Below are positions 1-5,262 of a stretch of DNA of 6,970 nucleotides, one piece after another. The position numbers and the translations under genes were made by a program. Where the stretch lies: the NCBI GenBank assembly GCA_003527405.1, contig DPXH01000134.1:1-6970 (forward strand). Reading direction: 5' to 3'. This DNA is from Candidatus Sediminicultor tertius. Lineage in GTDB: Bacteria; Atribacterota; Phoenicimicrobiia; Phoenicimicrobiales; Phoenicimicrobiaceae. The notes beneath the pieces are model-generated. The model was given only the letters and a program-made list of their open reading frames with translations, was not told where the DNA came from and made no database searches. The first letter of the stretch is position 1. Every line of letters starts with the position of its first letter.

Positions 1-7
1 TATTTTC

Positions 8-36
8 TTGATTTAGAAAAAAAACTGTGTTATACT
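8..36 (+). promoter_or_regulatory. Putative sigma-70 promoter for rpsB
   Basis: A -35-like TTGATT (8-13) is followed after 17 bp by a -10-like TATACT (31-36), which matches TATAAT at five of six positions. Transcription would begin near position 43 and leave a leader of about 100 nt before rpsB. The leader is almost entirely A/T. I see no strong hairpin or recognisable S2 autoregulatory structure in it, although S2 represses its own operon in E. coli. The promoter is inferred from sequence match only; A/T-rich DNA yields chance matches. Confidence 0.45.
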
Positions 37-146
37 ATCTTTGATTTTGTGTACTTATTATGCATAAGTTATAACGATTTGTGATAATTTTTAAATCATA
101 AAAAAATAGATAATAAAATATAAAAAAGAAAATTGGAGGATGATAG

Positions 147-863
147 ATGAGTATAATTTCGATGAAGCAATTGCTAGAGGCGGGGGTACATTTTGGTCAC
201 CAAATGCGCCGATGGGATCCCAAGATGAAGCCGTACATCTTTACAGAAAGAAATAATATATATATTATAGATCTTCAGCAGACTGTAAAGTTAATCGATG
301 TAGCATATGATTTTGTAAGGGAAATATCTAGTAATGGTGGTAATATTCTATTTGTGGGAACAAAAAAACAGGCTCAGGAAGCGATTAAAAATGAAGCTGA
401 GAGATGCGGAATGTTTTATGTAAATTATAGATGGTTAGGTGGAATATTAACTAATTTCGATACCATTAAAAAAAGAGTAAAAAGGCTTTATGAATTGGAA
501 GAAATGGAAAATAATAAAATGTTCGAAGTTCTTCCTAAAAAAGAAGTAATAAGCTTAAAAAGAGAAAAAGAGAAACTTGAAAAAATATTAACCGGAATTA
601 AAAATATGGAAGAACTTCCAGCTGCAATATTTATAGTTGACCCCAAAAAAGAGAAGATTGCTGTTGCTGAAGCCATTAAACTTTCTATTCCCATAGTGGC
701 AATTGTGGACACAAATTGTAACCCGGAAGAAATTGATTATGTAATTCCAGGGAATGATGATGCGATAAGAGCAGTAAAACTAATTTCTTCAGTTATAGCC
801 GATGCAGTTATTGAAGGGAAGAAATTAACTATTGAAAACGAAACTGAAAAAGTTAGTGCATAA
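147..863 (+). CDS. rpsB: 30S ribosomal protein S2
   Basis: This is a full-length S2 (238 aa), a late-assembling protein of the small subunit that is needed for S1 to bind the ribosome in bacteria that have S1. Family landmarks are all present: the N-terminal HFGH (residues 15-18), the WDPKMKPYIF stretch (23-32), the first signature NILFVGTKKQA (66-76), RWLGG with LTNF (95-104), a Lys/Glu-rich helical arm (about 105-150) and the second signature around PAAIFIVD (158-165). DTN (188-190) and IPGNDDA (200-206) close the conserved core. The ATG is preceded by GGAGGA (135-140) with a 6-nt gap, which fixes the start. It is first in an rpsB-tsf-pyrH-frr order typical of bacteria. The stop is TAA. No damage or odd composition is visible. 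Confidence 0.98.
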   Translation: MSIISMKQLLEAGVHFGHQMRRWDPKMKPYIFTERNNIYIIDLQQTVKLIDVAYDFVREISSNGGNILFVGTKKQAQEAIKNEAERCGMFYVNYRWLGGILTNFDTIKKRVKRLYELEEMENNKMFEVLPKKEVISLKREKEKLEKILTGIKNMEELPAAIFIVDPKKEKIAVAEAIKLSIPIVAIVDTNCNPEEIDYVIPGNDDAIRAVKLISSVIADAVIEGKKLTIENETEKVSA

Positions 864-920
864 TTTAATTGTATAGCAATTTCCTTTTTCTGCAAGCCCT
901 AATTAGCATATAGTAATAAA

Positions 921-941
921 ACGAAAAACGAAAAGCGCAAA
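921..941 (+). repeat. Heptad array A, copy 1
   Basis: Three 7-bp units: ACGAAAA, ACGAAAA, then GCGCAAA. The counterpart at 5172-5192 reads GCGAAAA, ACTAAAA, GCGCAAA. On the opposite strand the array resembles the CGCTTTTAG part of module F downstream, so A and F form imperfect inverted repeats at the two ends of this spacer. Confidence 0.7.
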
Positions 942-943
942 AC

Positions 944-978
944 TATCTCGTATCTCGTATCTCGTGAATCGTATCTCG
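944..978 (+). repeat. Heptad array B (TATCTCG), copy 1
   Basis: Five contiguous 7-bp units: TATCTCG three times, then TGAATCG, then TATCTCG again. The same unit order, including the variant TGAATCG as the next-to-last unit, recurs at 1879-1906 and 5203-5252. The shared variant shows that the copies descend from one composite sequence and did not arise as three independent expansions. Confidence 0.85.
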
Positions 979-987
979 CTAAGAAAC

Positions 988-1008
988 AGAATTAAGGAGT
1001 CAGAAGAC
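988..1008 (+). repeat. Heptad array C (AGGAGTC/AGAAGAC), copy 1
   Basis: Three 7-bp units: AGAATTA, AGGAGTC and AGAAGAC. The copy at 5263-5297 contains the close match AGAATCC, AGGAGTC, AGAAGAT in the same order. All copies lie just downstream of a B array. Confidence 0.7.
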
Positions 1009-1113
1009 ACAAAAAAACAGCAATGAGCAATAGGATTATAGTTCTAAATTTACAAGAACAGGTTACTTGATATATATTACACGATTCACTTGTAGACCAG
1101 CTAACTCACTTAA

Positions 1114-1153
1114 TTAATTGGTAAATTGGAGAATTGGTTAATTGGTTCATTGA
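1114..1153 (+). repeat. Octamer array E (AATTGG core)
   Basis: Five 8-bp units. Four end in AATTGG, at 1116, 1124, 1132 and 1140, and the fifth is degenerate (TTCATTGA). This is the only array here with period 8. It takes the place that array D holds in the spacer before dxr, immediately upstream of module F. Confidence 0.7.
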
Positions 1154-1156
1154 TTA

Positions 1157-1205
1157 GTTTTGAATTACGGTTTTTCGCTTTTAGTTTTCAATTTTTAACT
1201 ATATA
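1157..1205 (+). repeat. 49-bp heptad module F, copy 1 (before tsf)
   Basis: Seven 7-bp units in constant phase, starting with GTTTTGA and ending with CTATATA. It aligns without gaps to 5436-5484 at about 41 of 49 positions by eye. The fourth unit, CTTTTAG (1178-1184), is identical in all three copies of the window. The end of the module runs into a -10-like TATACT. Confidence 0.8.
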
Positions 1206-1207
1206 CT
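1179..1207 (+). promoter_or_regulatory. Possible promoter at the end of module F, for tsf
   Basis: A -10-like TATACT (1202-1207) lies 17 bp downstream of a poor -35 match, TTTTAG (1179-1184). The equivalent place in the dxr spacer carries a perfect TATAAT at the same spacing. The start would fall near 1214, about 60 nt before the tsf ATG. The -35 is weak and A/T-rich DNA gives chance -10 matches, so this is tentative. Confidence 0.3.
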
Positions 1208-1274
1208 AAAAATTGATAAATTGTATTTAAAACTACGACGAATTTATATATTTAAACGAAACAAGGAGATAAGG

Positions 1275-1874
1275 ATGAATATAACTGCCCAAATGGTTAA
1301 GGAATTACGAGAAAAAACAAGTGCGGGAATGATGGATTGCAAAAAAGCTTTAAAAGCAACTGAGGGAGACCTGGAAAAAGCAATGGAGTATTTACGTAAA
1401 AAAGGGATAGATGCAGCTTCTTCAAAATTAAACCGTAAAGCACTAAACGGAAAAGTAGAATCCTACATTCATTTATACGGTAAAATAGGAGTTTTAGTCG
1501 AAATAAATTGTGAAACCGATTTTGTAGCTAATACTGAAGAGTTTAAAGGATTTGCAAAAGATATAACTATGCAAATTGCAGCCTCAAATCCCAAGTTTAT
1601 TTCCAGAGAAGATGTTCCTAACGATATAATCGAAAAAGAAAAAGAGATATTTTTTGCGCAAGTTGAAAAAACAGGCAAACCTGCCCCGATTATTGAAAAA
1701 ATAGTGGAAGGTAAATTAGAAAAATATTTTAAGGAAAACTGCCTAAAGGAACAAGTATTTATTAAAGACAATAGCAAAAATATTAATCAATTATTATTAG
1801 AGTTAATTGCAAAATTAGGCGAAAATATTGTAATTAGAAGATTTGCTAGATTCCAACTTGGCGAAGAAATCTAA
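1275..1874 (+). CDS. tsf: Elongation factor Ts (short form)
   Basis: EF-Ts is the nucleotide exchange factor that releases GDP from EF-Tu. The protein is 199 aa, the size of the Thermus and Thermotoga forms and much shorter than the roughly 280 aa of E. coli; the shorter forms lack much of the C-terminal region. The N-terminal UBA-like domain carries LREKTSAGMMDCKKAL (11-26), with Ser where Gly is usual. The second signature EINCETDFVAN (76-86) contains the TDFV loop that contacts the EF-Tu nucleotide site. The ATG at 1275 is chosen because AAGGAG (1263-1268) sits 6 nt upstream and the UBA domain begins right after it. An upstream in-frame ATG at 1221 would add 18 basic residues not typical of the family and has no ribosome site. 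The TAA stop is followed directly by a heptad array. Confidence 0.97.
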   Translation: MNITAQMVKELREKTSAGMMDCKKALKATEGDLEKAMEYLRKKGIDAASSKLNRKALNGKVESYIHLYGKIGVLVEINCETDFVANTEEFKGFAKDITMQIAASNPKFISREDVPNDIIEKEKEIFFAQVEKTGKPAPIIEKIVEGKLEKYFKENCLKEQVFIKDNSKNINQLLLELIAKLGENIVIRRFARFQLGEEI

Positions 1875-1878
1875 TTCG

Positions 1879-1906
1879 TATCTCGTATCTCGTGAATCGT
1901 ATTTCG
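1879..1906 (+). repeat. Heptad array B (TATCTCG), copy 2
   Basis: Four 7-bp units: TATCTCG twice, TGAATCG, then TATTTCG, starting 4 bases after the tsf stop codon. The unit order matches the other two B arrays; one fewer leading TATCTCG is present than at 944-978. Confidence 0.85.
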
Positions 1907-1916
1907 TTAAGAGAAT

Positions 1917-1937
1917 AGAAGTCAGAAGTCAGAGAGA
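1917..1937 (+). repeat. Heptad array C (AGAAGTC), copy 2
   Basis: Three 7-bp units: AGAAGTC twice, then AGAGAGA. It follows array B after 10 bp, as in the other spacers. Confidence 0.7.
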
Positions 1938-1960
1938 AATACTGTAAATTATATTAAAAA

Positions 1961-1995
1961 CTAACGACTAACGACTATTCACTAACGACTAATTA
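1961..1995 (+). repeat. Heptad array D (CTAACGA/CTATTCA), copy 1
   Basis: Five 7-bp units: CTAACGA twice, CTATTCA, CTAACGA, then the degenerate CTAATTA. It ends only 20 bp before the pyrH start codon. The copy at 5398-5432 uses the same two words in the order CTAACGA, CTATTCA, CTATTCA, CTAACGA. On the opposite strand the unit TGAATAG resembles TGAATCG of array B. Confidence 0.85.
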
Positions 1996-2003
1996 ATATG
2001 GTG

Positions 2004-2018
2004 AAGGATAAAATTATG
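2004..2018 (+). promoter_or_regulatory. Ribosome binding site that decides the pyrH start
   Basis: AAGGA (2004-2008) lies 7 nt before the ATG at 2016. The earlier in-frame ATG at 1998 is preceded by array D and has no Shine-Dalgarno match. The later ATG also gives an N-terminus (MKKPAYKRILLKL) that aligns with the start of known UMP kinases. Confidence 0.65.
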
Positions 2019-2735
2019 AAAAAGCCAGCATATAAGAGAATCCTTTTAAAACTTGGCGGTGAATCACTTTCAGGAGAAAGAGGTTATGGTATCGATATGC
2101 AAAAGATTAATTTTATCGCTAAAGAAATTGCCGAGATAAGAGAATTTGGAGTGCAAACAGCTATTGTAATTGGAGGGGGGAATATCTTTAGAGGTCAGGA
2201 GGGGAGTGAAAAAGGAATAAATCGAGTTTCTGCTGATTATATGGGTATGTTAGCAACTGTGATTAACGCTTTAGCCCTTCAAGATTCTTTAGAAAAATTA
2301 AACATTGAAACAAGGGTACAAACTGCAATCGAGATGAAAGCAATCGCAGAACCATATATTAGAAGAAGGGCAATTAGACATTTAGAGAAAAATAGAATAG
2401 TAATTTTAGCTGCCGGAACAGGGAATCCTTACTTTACCACAGATACCGCTGCTGCCTTAAGAGCAATTGAGCTGGATGCAGAAGCGATTCTTAAAGCTAC
2501 AAAAGTTGATGGTATATATGAATCCGACCCATTAAAAAATTCAAAAGCAATAAAATTTCATAGTTTAGGATTTCTCGAATTCCTAAATAAAGGTCTAAAG
2601 GTTATGGATGCAACCTCCATCTCTTTATGCATGGAAAATAATATTCCGGTAATCGTTTTTAATTTTAATACTGTTGGAAATATTAGAAGAGTTGTGTTCG
2701 GTGAAAAAATTGGGACAATAGTGAAGGGGGGATAA
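2016..2735 (+). CDS. pyrH: UMP kinase
   Basis: PyrH phosphorylates UMP to UDP with ATP in the cytoplasm, feeding UTP, CTP and UDP-sugar synthesis. It is a hexameric amino-acid-kinase-fold enzyme unrelated to eukaryotic UMP/CMP kinases. From ATG 2016 it is 239 aa, the usual size. Motifs in order: LKLGGES (11-17; family usually LKLSGE, so Ser is replaced by Gly), GGGNIFRG (53-60), DYMGMLATVINALALQ (74-89), the nucleotide-binding AGTGNPYFTTDTAAALRA (133-150), KVDGIYESDP (162-171, counted from this start) and MDATS (197-201). The start at 1998 would add six residues and cannot be fully excluded. The stop TAA lies 2 bp before the frr ATG, so the two are almost certainly co-translated. The end of the gene (AAGGGGGGA) supplies the ribosome site for frr. 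Confidence 0.97.
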   Translation: MKKPAYKRILLKLGGESLSGERGYGIDMQKINFIAKEIAEIREFGVQTAIVIGGGNIFRGQEGSEKGINRVSADYMGMLATVINALALQDSLEKLNIETRVQTAIEMKAIAEPYIRRRAIRHLEKNRIVILAAGTGNPYFTTDTAAALRAIELDAEAILKATKVDGIYESDPLKNSKAIKFHSLGFLEFLNKGLKVMDATSISLCMENNIPVIVFNFNTVGNIRRVVFGEKIGTIVKGG

Positions 2736-2737
2736 AT

Positions 2738-3295
2738 ATGCTGCAGGATTTATTAGATGAAACAAAGGTTAAAATGGAAAAAACAATTAAAGCATTAAGG
2801 GATGAACTTGCTCATATAAGAACAGGAAGAGCTTCTTCAAGCTTGGTAGATCGGATAAAAATATCTTATTATGGTACATTAACACCTCTAAAACAAATAG
2901 CAAATATTTCTATTCCGGAATCAAATTTAATAGTTATCCAACCATGGGATAAAAAATGCCTTTCTGAAATTGAAAAAGCTATATGGAAATCTGATTTAGG
3001 ATTAGCTCCGTCTACCGATGGCAATATTATTCGACTTACTATACCACCACTAAACGAAGAAAGAAGAAAAGAGTTAGTAAAACTGGTAAAAAGAGAAGCG
3101 GAAAATGGAAAAATAGGCATAAGAAATATAAGAAGAGAAGTGAATGATTCGATAAAAAAAGAGGAGAAAGAAAACAATATTTCGGAAGATGAATGTAAAA
3201 AGTGCCAGGATAAAGTCCAAATATTAACAGATGAATATATTAAAAGTATTGATAAATTATTAGAGCTTAAAGAAAAAGAAATTATGGAAGTATAA
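2738..3295 (+). CDS. frr: Ribosome recycling factor
   Basis: RRF works with EF-G to split the post-termination ribosome into subunits. At 185 aa it has exactly the common bacterial length. The three-helix domain I begins with HIRTGRAS (26-33); domain II carries YYGTLTPLKQIANISIPE (44-61); the return helices contain PPLNEERRKELVK (103-115) and the tRNA-mimic tip residues Arg129 and Arg132 in RNIRR (129-133), followed by the conserved ISED stretch. The ATG follows a G-run ribosome site (GGGGGG, 2726-2731) with a 6-nt gap inside the pyrH end. The ferredoxin starts 41 bp downstream with no terminator between them. Confidence 0.98.
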   Translation: MLQDLLDETKVKMEKTIKALRDELAHIRTGRASSSLVDRIKISYYGTLTPLKQIANISIPESNLIVIQPWDKKCLSEIEKAIWKSDLGLAPSTDGNIIRLTIPPLNEERRKELVKLVKREAENGKIGIRNIRREVNDSIKKEEKENNISEDECKKCQDKVQILTDEYIKSIDKLLELKEKEIMEV

Positions 3296-3336
3296 AAAAT
3301 CGTTTTAAATCATTAAATAAAGAAAGGAGATTTTGC

Positions 3337-3507
3337 ATGGCTTATAAAATTACTGATGAATGCATCAAATGTGGCATATGTGTTGATGAATGTCCTGCAG
3401 AAGCAATTTCCGAGGGTGAAGAAATTTATGTAATTGATAAAAACAAGTGTACAGATTGCGGAGCTTGTGCCGACGCTTGTCCAAGTGAAGCAATAGTAAA
3501 GGAATAA
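3337..3507 (+). CDS. Small 2[4Fe-4S] ferredoxin, clostridial type
   Basis: This 56-aa protein contains two four-cysteine cluster motifs of the form CxxCxxCxxxCP: Cys9, 12, 15, 19 followed by Pro20, and Cys38, 41, 44, 48 followed by Pro49. That is the pattern of bacterial 2[4Fe-4S] ferredoxins of about 55-60 aa, soluble low-potential electron carriers of anaerobes. The ATG is preceded by AAAGGAG (3323-3329) with a 7-nt gap, and the internal pseudo-symmetry (ECPAEAI and ACPSEAI) is clear. It lies 41 bp after frr and is followed by a hairpin with a T-run, so it probably ends the pyrH-frr transcript. Its position among translation and envelope genes is unusual. Its partner is unknown; IspG/IspH of the MEP pathway, pyruvate:ferredoxin oxidoreductase or hydrogenases are all possible. 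No gene symbol is assigned because many paralogs share this form. Confidence 0.92.
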   Translation: MAYKITDECIKCGICVDECPAEAISEGEEIYVIDKNKCTDCGACADACPSEAIVKE

Positions 3508-3522
3508 AAATATAAAAAATAT

Positions 3523-3590
3523 AACCCCCTTCTAATTTTAATCTATAATAATCTATTTTTCATTAATATATTTTAAAAGGGGGTTTTTTT
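3523..3590 (+). terminator. Hairpin with T-run after the ferredoxin
   Basis: AACCCCCTT (3523-3531) pairs perfectly with AAGGGGGTT (3577-3585), and a C/A mismatch then three more pairs extend it inward. The T-run 3584-3590 makes it look like an intrinsic terminator for the pyrH-frr-ferredoxin transcript. The loop is unusually long (45 nt within the perfect stem) and contains no G at all. The 3' arm AAAAGGGGG (3575-3583) also serves as the nearest ribosome-site-like sequence for uppS, so the structure may act as a translational or transcriptional switch, a terminator, or both. Confidence 0.6.
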
Positions 3591-3597
3591 ATAGGTG
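3575..3597 (+). promoter_or_regulatory. Unusual ribosome site and GTG start of uppS
   Basis: The only purine-rich site upstream of uppS is AAAAGGGGG (3575-3583), 11 nt before the GTG at 3595, which is long. It lies inside the 3' arm of the hairpin above. A similar G-run precedes frr at a normal 6-nt distance, which supports G-runs being usable here. An in-frame TAG (3592-3594) immediately before the GTG rules out any further upstream start, and the next in-frame ATG (3676) falls at the catalytic motif and is too late. Confidence 0.55.
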
Positions 3598-4347
3598 ATA
3601 ATTATTAATAATTATAAAAAATTTAAGAATGAATTATTTGATAAGAACAAATTACCTCAACATCTGGCTATTATAATGGATGGAAATGGGCGATGGGCAG
3701 AAAAGAAAGGATTACCTCGAAGCGCAGGACACAGGGAAGGCGCAAAAACAGTTAAAAGAGTGATAACTAGCTGCTTAAATCTTAATATTCCTATATTAAC
3801 CCTTTTTGCTTTTTCTACAGAAAATTGGAAACGTCCTAAAAACGAAATAAACTACCTGCTAAAATTATTTGAAAGAGTTTTGAATAAAGAAAAAGAAAAT
3901 TTAATTAAAAATAATATAAAAATAAAATTTATAGGAAGATTAAACGAACTTCCTGATTCGCTTAATAAAACGATGAATGAATTATCTAAATCTACCAGGA
4001 AGAATAATAAACTTATTCTAAATATTGCAATTAACTATGGCGGAAGAGCTGAAATTGTTGATGCCTTTAAATCTATTGCACTAAAAATAGTCGAAAATAA
4101 AATAAATATTAAAGAAATTAACGAAAATATTATTGGAGATAATTTATATACACGAAATCTTCCTGATCCCGATCTTCTAATCAGAACAGCAGGTGAAATG
4201 AGAGTTAGTAATTTTATGATCTGGCAGGTTGCCTATACAGAATTTTGGGTAACTCCTATTTTTTGGCCTGACTTCAGTGAAAATAATTTAATAGAAGCAA
4301 TAATAAATTTCCAAAAAAGAGTGAGAAAATATGGAGGAAAAGTCTAA
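3595..4347 (+). CDS. uppS: Undecaprenyl diphosphate synthase (cis-prenyltransferase)
   Basis: UppS extends farnesyl diphosphate with isopentenyl diphosphate in cis to make the C55 carrier for peptidoglycan and other wall polymers; it is a soluble enzyme acting at the membrane face. The 250-aa length is typical. Visible motifs: MDGNGRWA (28-35) with catalytic Asp29, the phosphate-binding GHREGAK (45-51), LFAFSTENWKRP (70-81), NYGGRAE (147-153) and the pyrophosphate-binding DLLIRTAGEMRVSNF (193-207), with Arg197, Arg203 and Ser205 kept and Glu216 downstream in the Mg-binding place. TAG at the codon before GTG 3595 fixes the start as GTG. The gene overlaps cdsA by 17 bases, consistent with translational coupling. 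It could equally be named a generic cis-prenyltransferase, since chain length cannot be read from sequence alone. Confidence 0.96.
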   Translation: MIIINNYKKFKNELFDKNKLPQHLAIIMDGNGRWAEKKGLPRSAGHREGAKTVKRVITSCLNLNIPILTLFAFSTENWKRPKNEINYLLKLFERVLNKEKENLIKNNIKIKFIGRLNELPDSLNKTMNELSKSTRKNNKLILNIAINYGGRAEIVDAFKSIALKIVENKINIKEINENIIGDNLYTRNLPDPDLLIRTAGEMRVSNFMIWQVAYTEFWVTPIFWPDFSENNLIEAIINFQKRVRKYGGKV

Positions 4348-5149
4348 TAATTTTTTAACGAGAACTATAACAATTATTATAGGGGTTTTCTTAGCTTTTT
4401 TGACAATATTCTGGAAAGGGTTCCCCTTTTTTATAATTGTTATAATAATCGCTTTGTTGGGATTGAAAGAATTATACAGCATAGCTCACAAACGTGGATA
4501 TAGACCATCATACATATTAGCCAGTATGCTAACTTTATACTTCATCGTAATAACAGTTTACGATATTCATTGCTTTAATTACTATATCGAAAATATAATT
4601 ATTACTTTTATTATTATAATAACTTTTATTTTTCAGCTATTTAAAAAAGATTATTCTAAGATATTAGCCGAGTTATCCATTACAATTTTTGGAAGCATTT
4701 ATTTGGGATATTTGCTTTCCTTTATACTAAAAATAAAAGATTTACCCAATGGGAATTATTATCTTATTTCTCTTTTAATTATTACTTGGGTTAATGATAC
4801 CGGAGCTTATATTATCGGTACTAAATTTGGTAAAAATAAAATATTTCCTAAAATAAGCCCCAAAAAAACCATTGAAGGATCAATTGGGGGGATTATATTT
4901 AGTATAGCTGGTACATTTGCCTTAAAAAACTGGTTAAATATAAATTTTAATGAATTACTTTCTCTCGGTTTGATTATAGCAATAATAGCCCAAATGGGCG
5001 ATTTATTTGAATCCGCATTAAAAAGAGGTTCAGGGATTAAAGATTCGGGGACTTTAATCCCGGGTCATGGAGGAATATTAGACAGCCTTGATAGCCTGAT
5101 ATTTACAGCTCCCGTATTTTATTATTGTATAATTTTTTTACTTGATTGA
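4331..5149 (+). CDS. cdsA: Phosphatidate cytidylyltransferase (CDP-diglyceride synthase)
   Basis: CdsA condenses CTP and phosphatidic acid to CDP-diacylglycerol, the precursor of all major bacterial phospholipids, in the inner membrane. The 272 aa contain about eight or nine hydrophobic segments (roughly 12-28, 31-48, 61-77, 86-103, 114-133, 143-154, 185-199, 209-221, 255-271). Conserved polar parts are WVNDTGAY (153-160), the SPKKTIEGSIGG loop (176-187) and the family signature at 228-254 (SALKR, KDSG, PGHGGILD). The signature normally reads D-R-hydrophobic-D at its end; here it is D251-S252-L253-D254, so the Arg is replaced by Ser. The ATG lies inside the uppS end in another frame with only a weak purine run (AAAAAAGAG) upstream, which suggests coupling to uppS translation. 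The TGA stop is followed by a long repeat spacer. Confidence 0.95.
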   Translation: MEEKSNNFLTRTITIIIGVFLAFLTIFWKGFPFFIIVIIIALLGLKELYSIAHKRGYRPSYILASMLTLYFIVITVYDIHCFNYYIENIIITFIIIITFIFQLFKKDYSKILAELSITIFGSIYLGYLLSFILKIKDLPNGNYYLISLLIITWVNDTGAYIIGTKFGKNKIFPKISPKKTIEGSIGGIIFSIAGTFALKNWLNINFNELLSLGLIIAIIAQMGDLFESALKRGSGIKDSGTLIPGHGGILDSLDSLIFTAPVFYYCIIFLLD

Positions 5150-5171
5150 GTGAATAGTATTTAGCAACAAA

Positions 5172-5192
5172 GCGAAAAACTAAAAGCGCAAA
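5172..5192 (+). repeat. Heptad array A, copy 2
   Basis: Units GCGAAAA, ACTAAAA and GCGCAAA, matching 921-941 at most positions. On the opposite strand it contains CGCTTTTAG-like sequence, the core of module F. Confidence 0.7.
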
Positions 5193-5202
5193 AATATATT
5201 TG

Positions 5203-5252
5203 TATCTCGTATCCCCGTTTTCACGGGGACAAGTCTTGTGAATCGTATCTCG
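5203..5252 (+). repeat. Heptad array B, copy 3, split by an insert
   Basis: TATCTCG (5203-5209), then TAT (5210-5212) and, after 22 foreign bases, CTTG (5235-5238) to complete a diverged unit. TGAATCG (5239-5245) and TATCTCG (5246-5252) follow in the usual order. Removing 5213-5234 restores the 7-bp phase exactly. Confidence 0.85.
5212..5229. repeat. Short GC-rich hairpin inside array B
   Basis: TCCCCGT (5212-5218) pairs with ACGGGGA (5223-5229) around a TTTC loop, a 7-bp stem. It occupies most of the 22-nt insert 5213-5234 and is strikingly G/C-rich for this DNA. It has no T-run after it, so it is not a standard intrinsic terminator. Confidence 0.75.
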
Positions 5253-5262
5253 TAAATGAGAT

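Larger units (their letters stand above)
864..1274. other. Repeat-mosaic spacer between rpsB and tsf
   Basis: This 411-bp gap has no credible gene. It is a string of short tandem arrays: two copies of ACGAAAA (921-934), a TATCTCG array (944-978), an AGNAGNC array (988-1008), a two-unit AGCAATG/AGCAATA pair (1019-1032), an 8-bp AATTGG array (1114-1153) and a 49-bp module of seven heptads (1157-1205). No strong terminator is visible, so read-through from rpsB to tsf remains possible. The stretch 1041-1100 has no clear periodicity apart from a 5-bp inverted repeat GTTCT/AGAAC (1041-1059). Confidence 0.8.

Noticed and set aside
488..712. Antisense open frame opposite rpsB, with similar ones opposite tsf (1469-1777), frr (2869-3177), the uppS-cdsA junction (4288-4482) and dxr (5530-5940)
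   Set aside because: Each lies opposite a well-conserved gene, has a low-complexity Ser/Phe/Ile-rich translation typical of reverse frames in A/T-rich DNA, and shows no recognisable family.
867..889. Terminator after rpsB (AATTG/CAATT stem followed by a T-rich run)
   Set aside because: The stem has only five pairs, one of them G-C, and the T-run is interrupted; too weak to call.
944..978. CRISPR-like array
   Set aside because: Units are 7 bp and contiguous without spacers, and no cas gene is present.
1041..1110. Possible tRNA or small RNA in the rpsB-tsf spacer
   Set aside because: No cloverleaf, T-loop or conserved small-RNA structure could be found; only a 5-bp inverted repeat is visible.
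1221..1274. N-terminal extension of tsf from an upstream in-frame ATG
   Set aside because: No ribosome site precedes it, the added residues do not match EF-Ts, and the strong AAGGAG at 1263-1268 serves ATG 1275.
1998..2015. Six-residue N-terminal extension of pyrH
   Set aside because: The ATG at 1998 has no Shine-Dalgarno match, while 2016 does and gives a family-like N-terminus. Not fully excluded.
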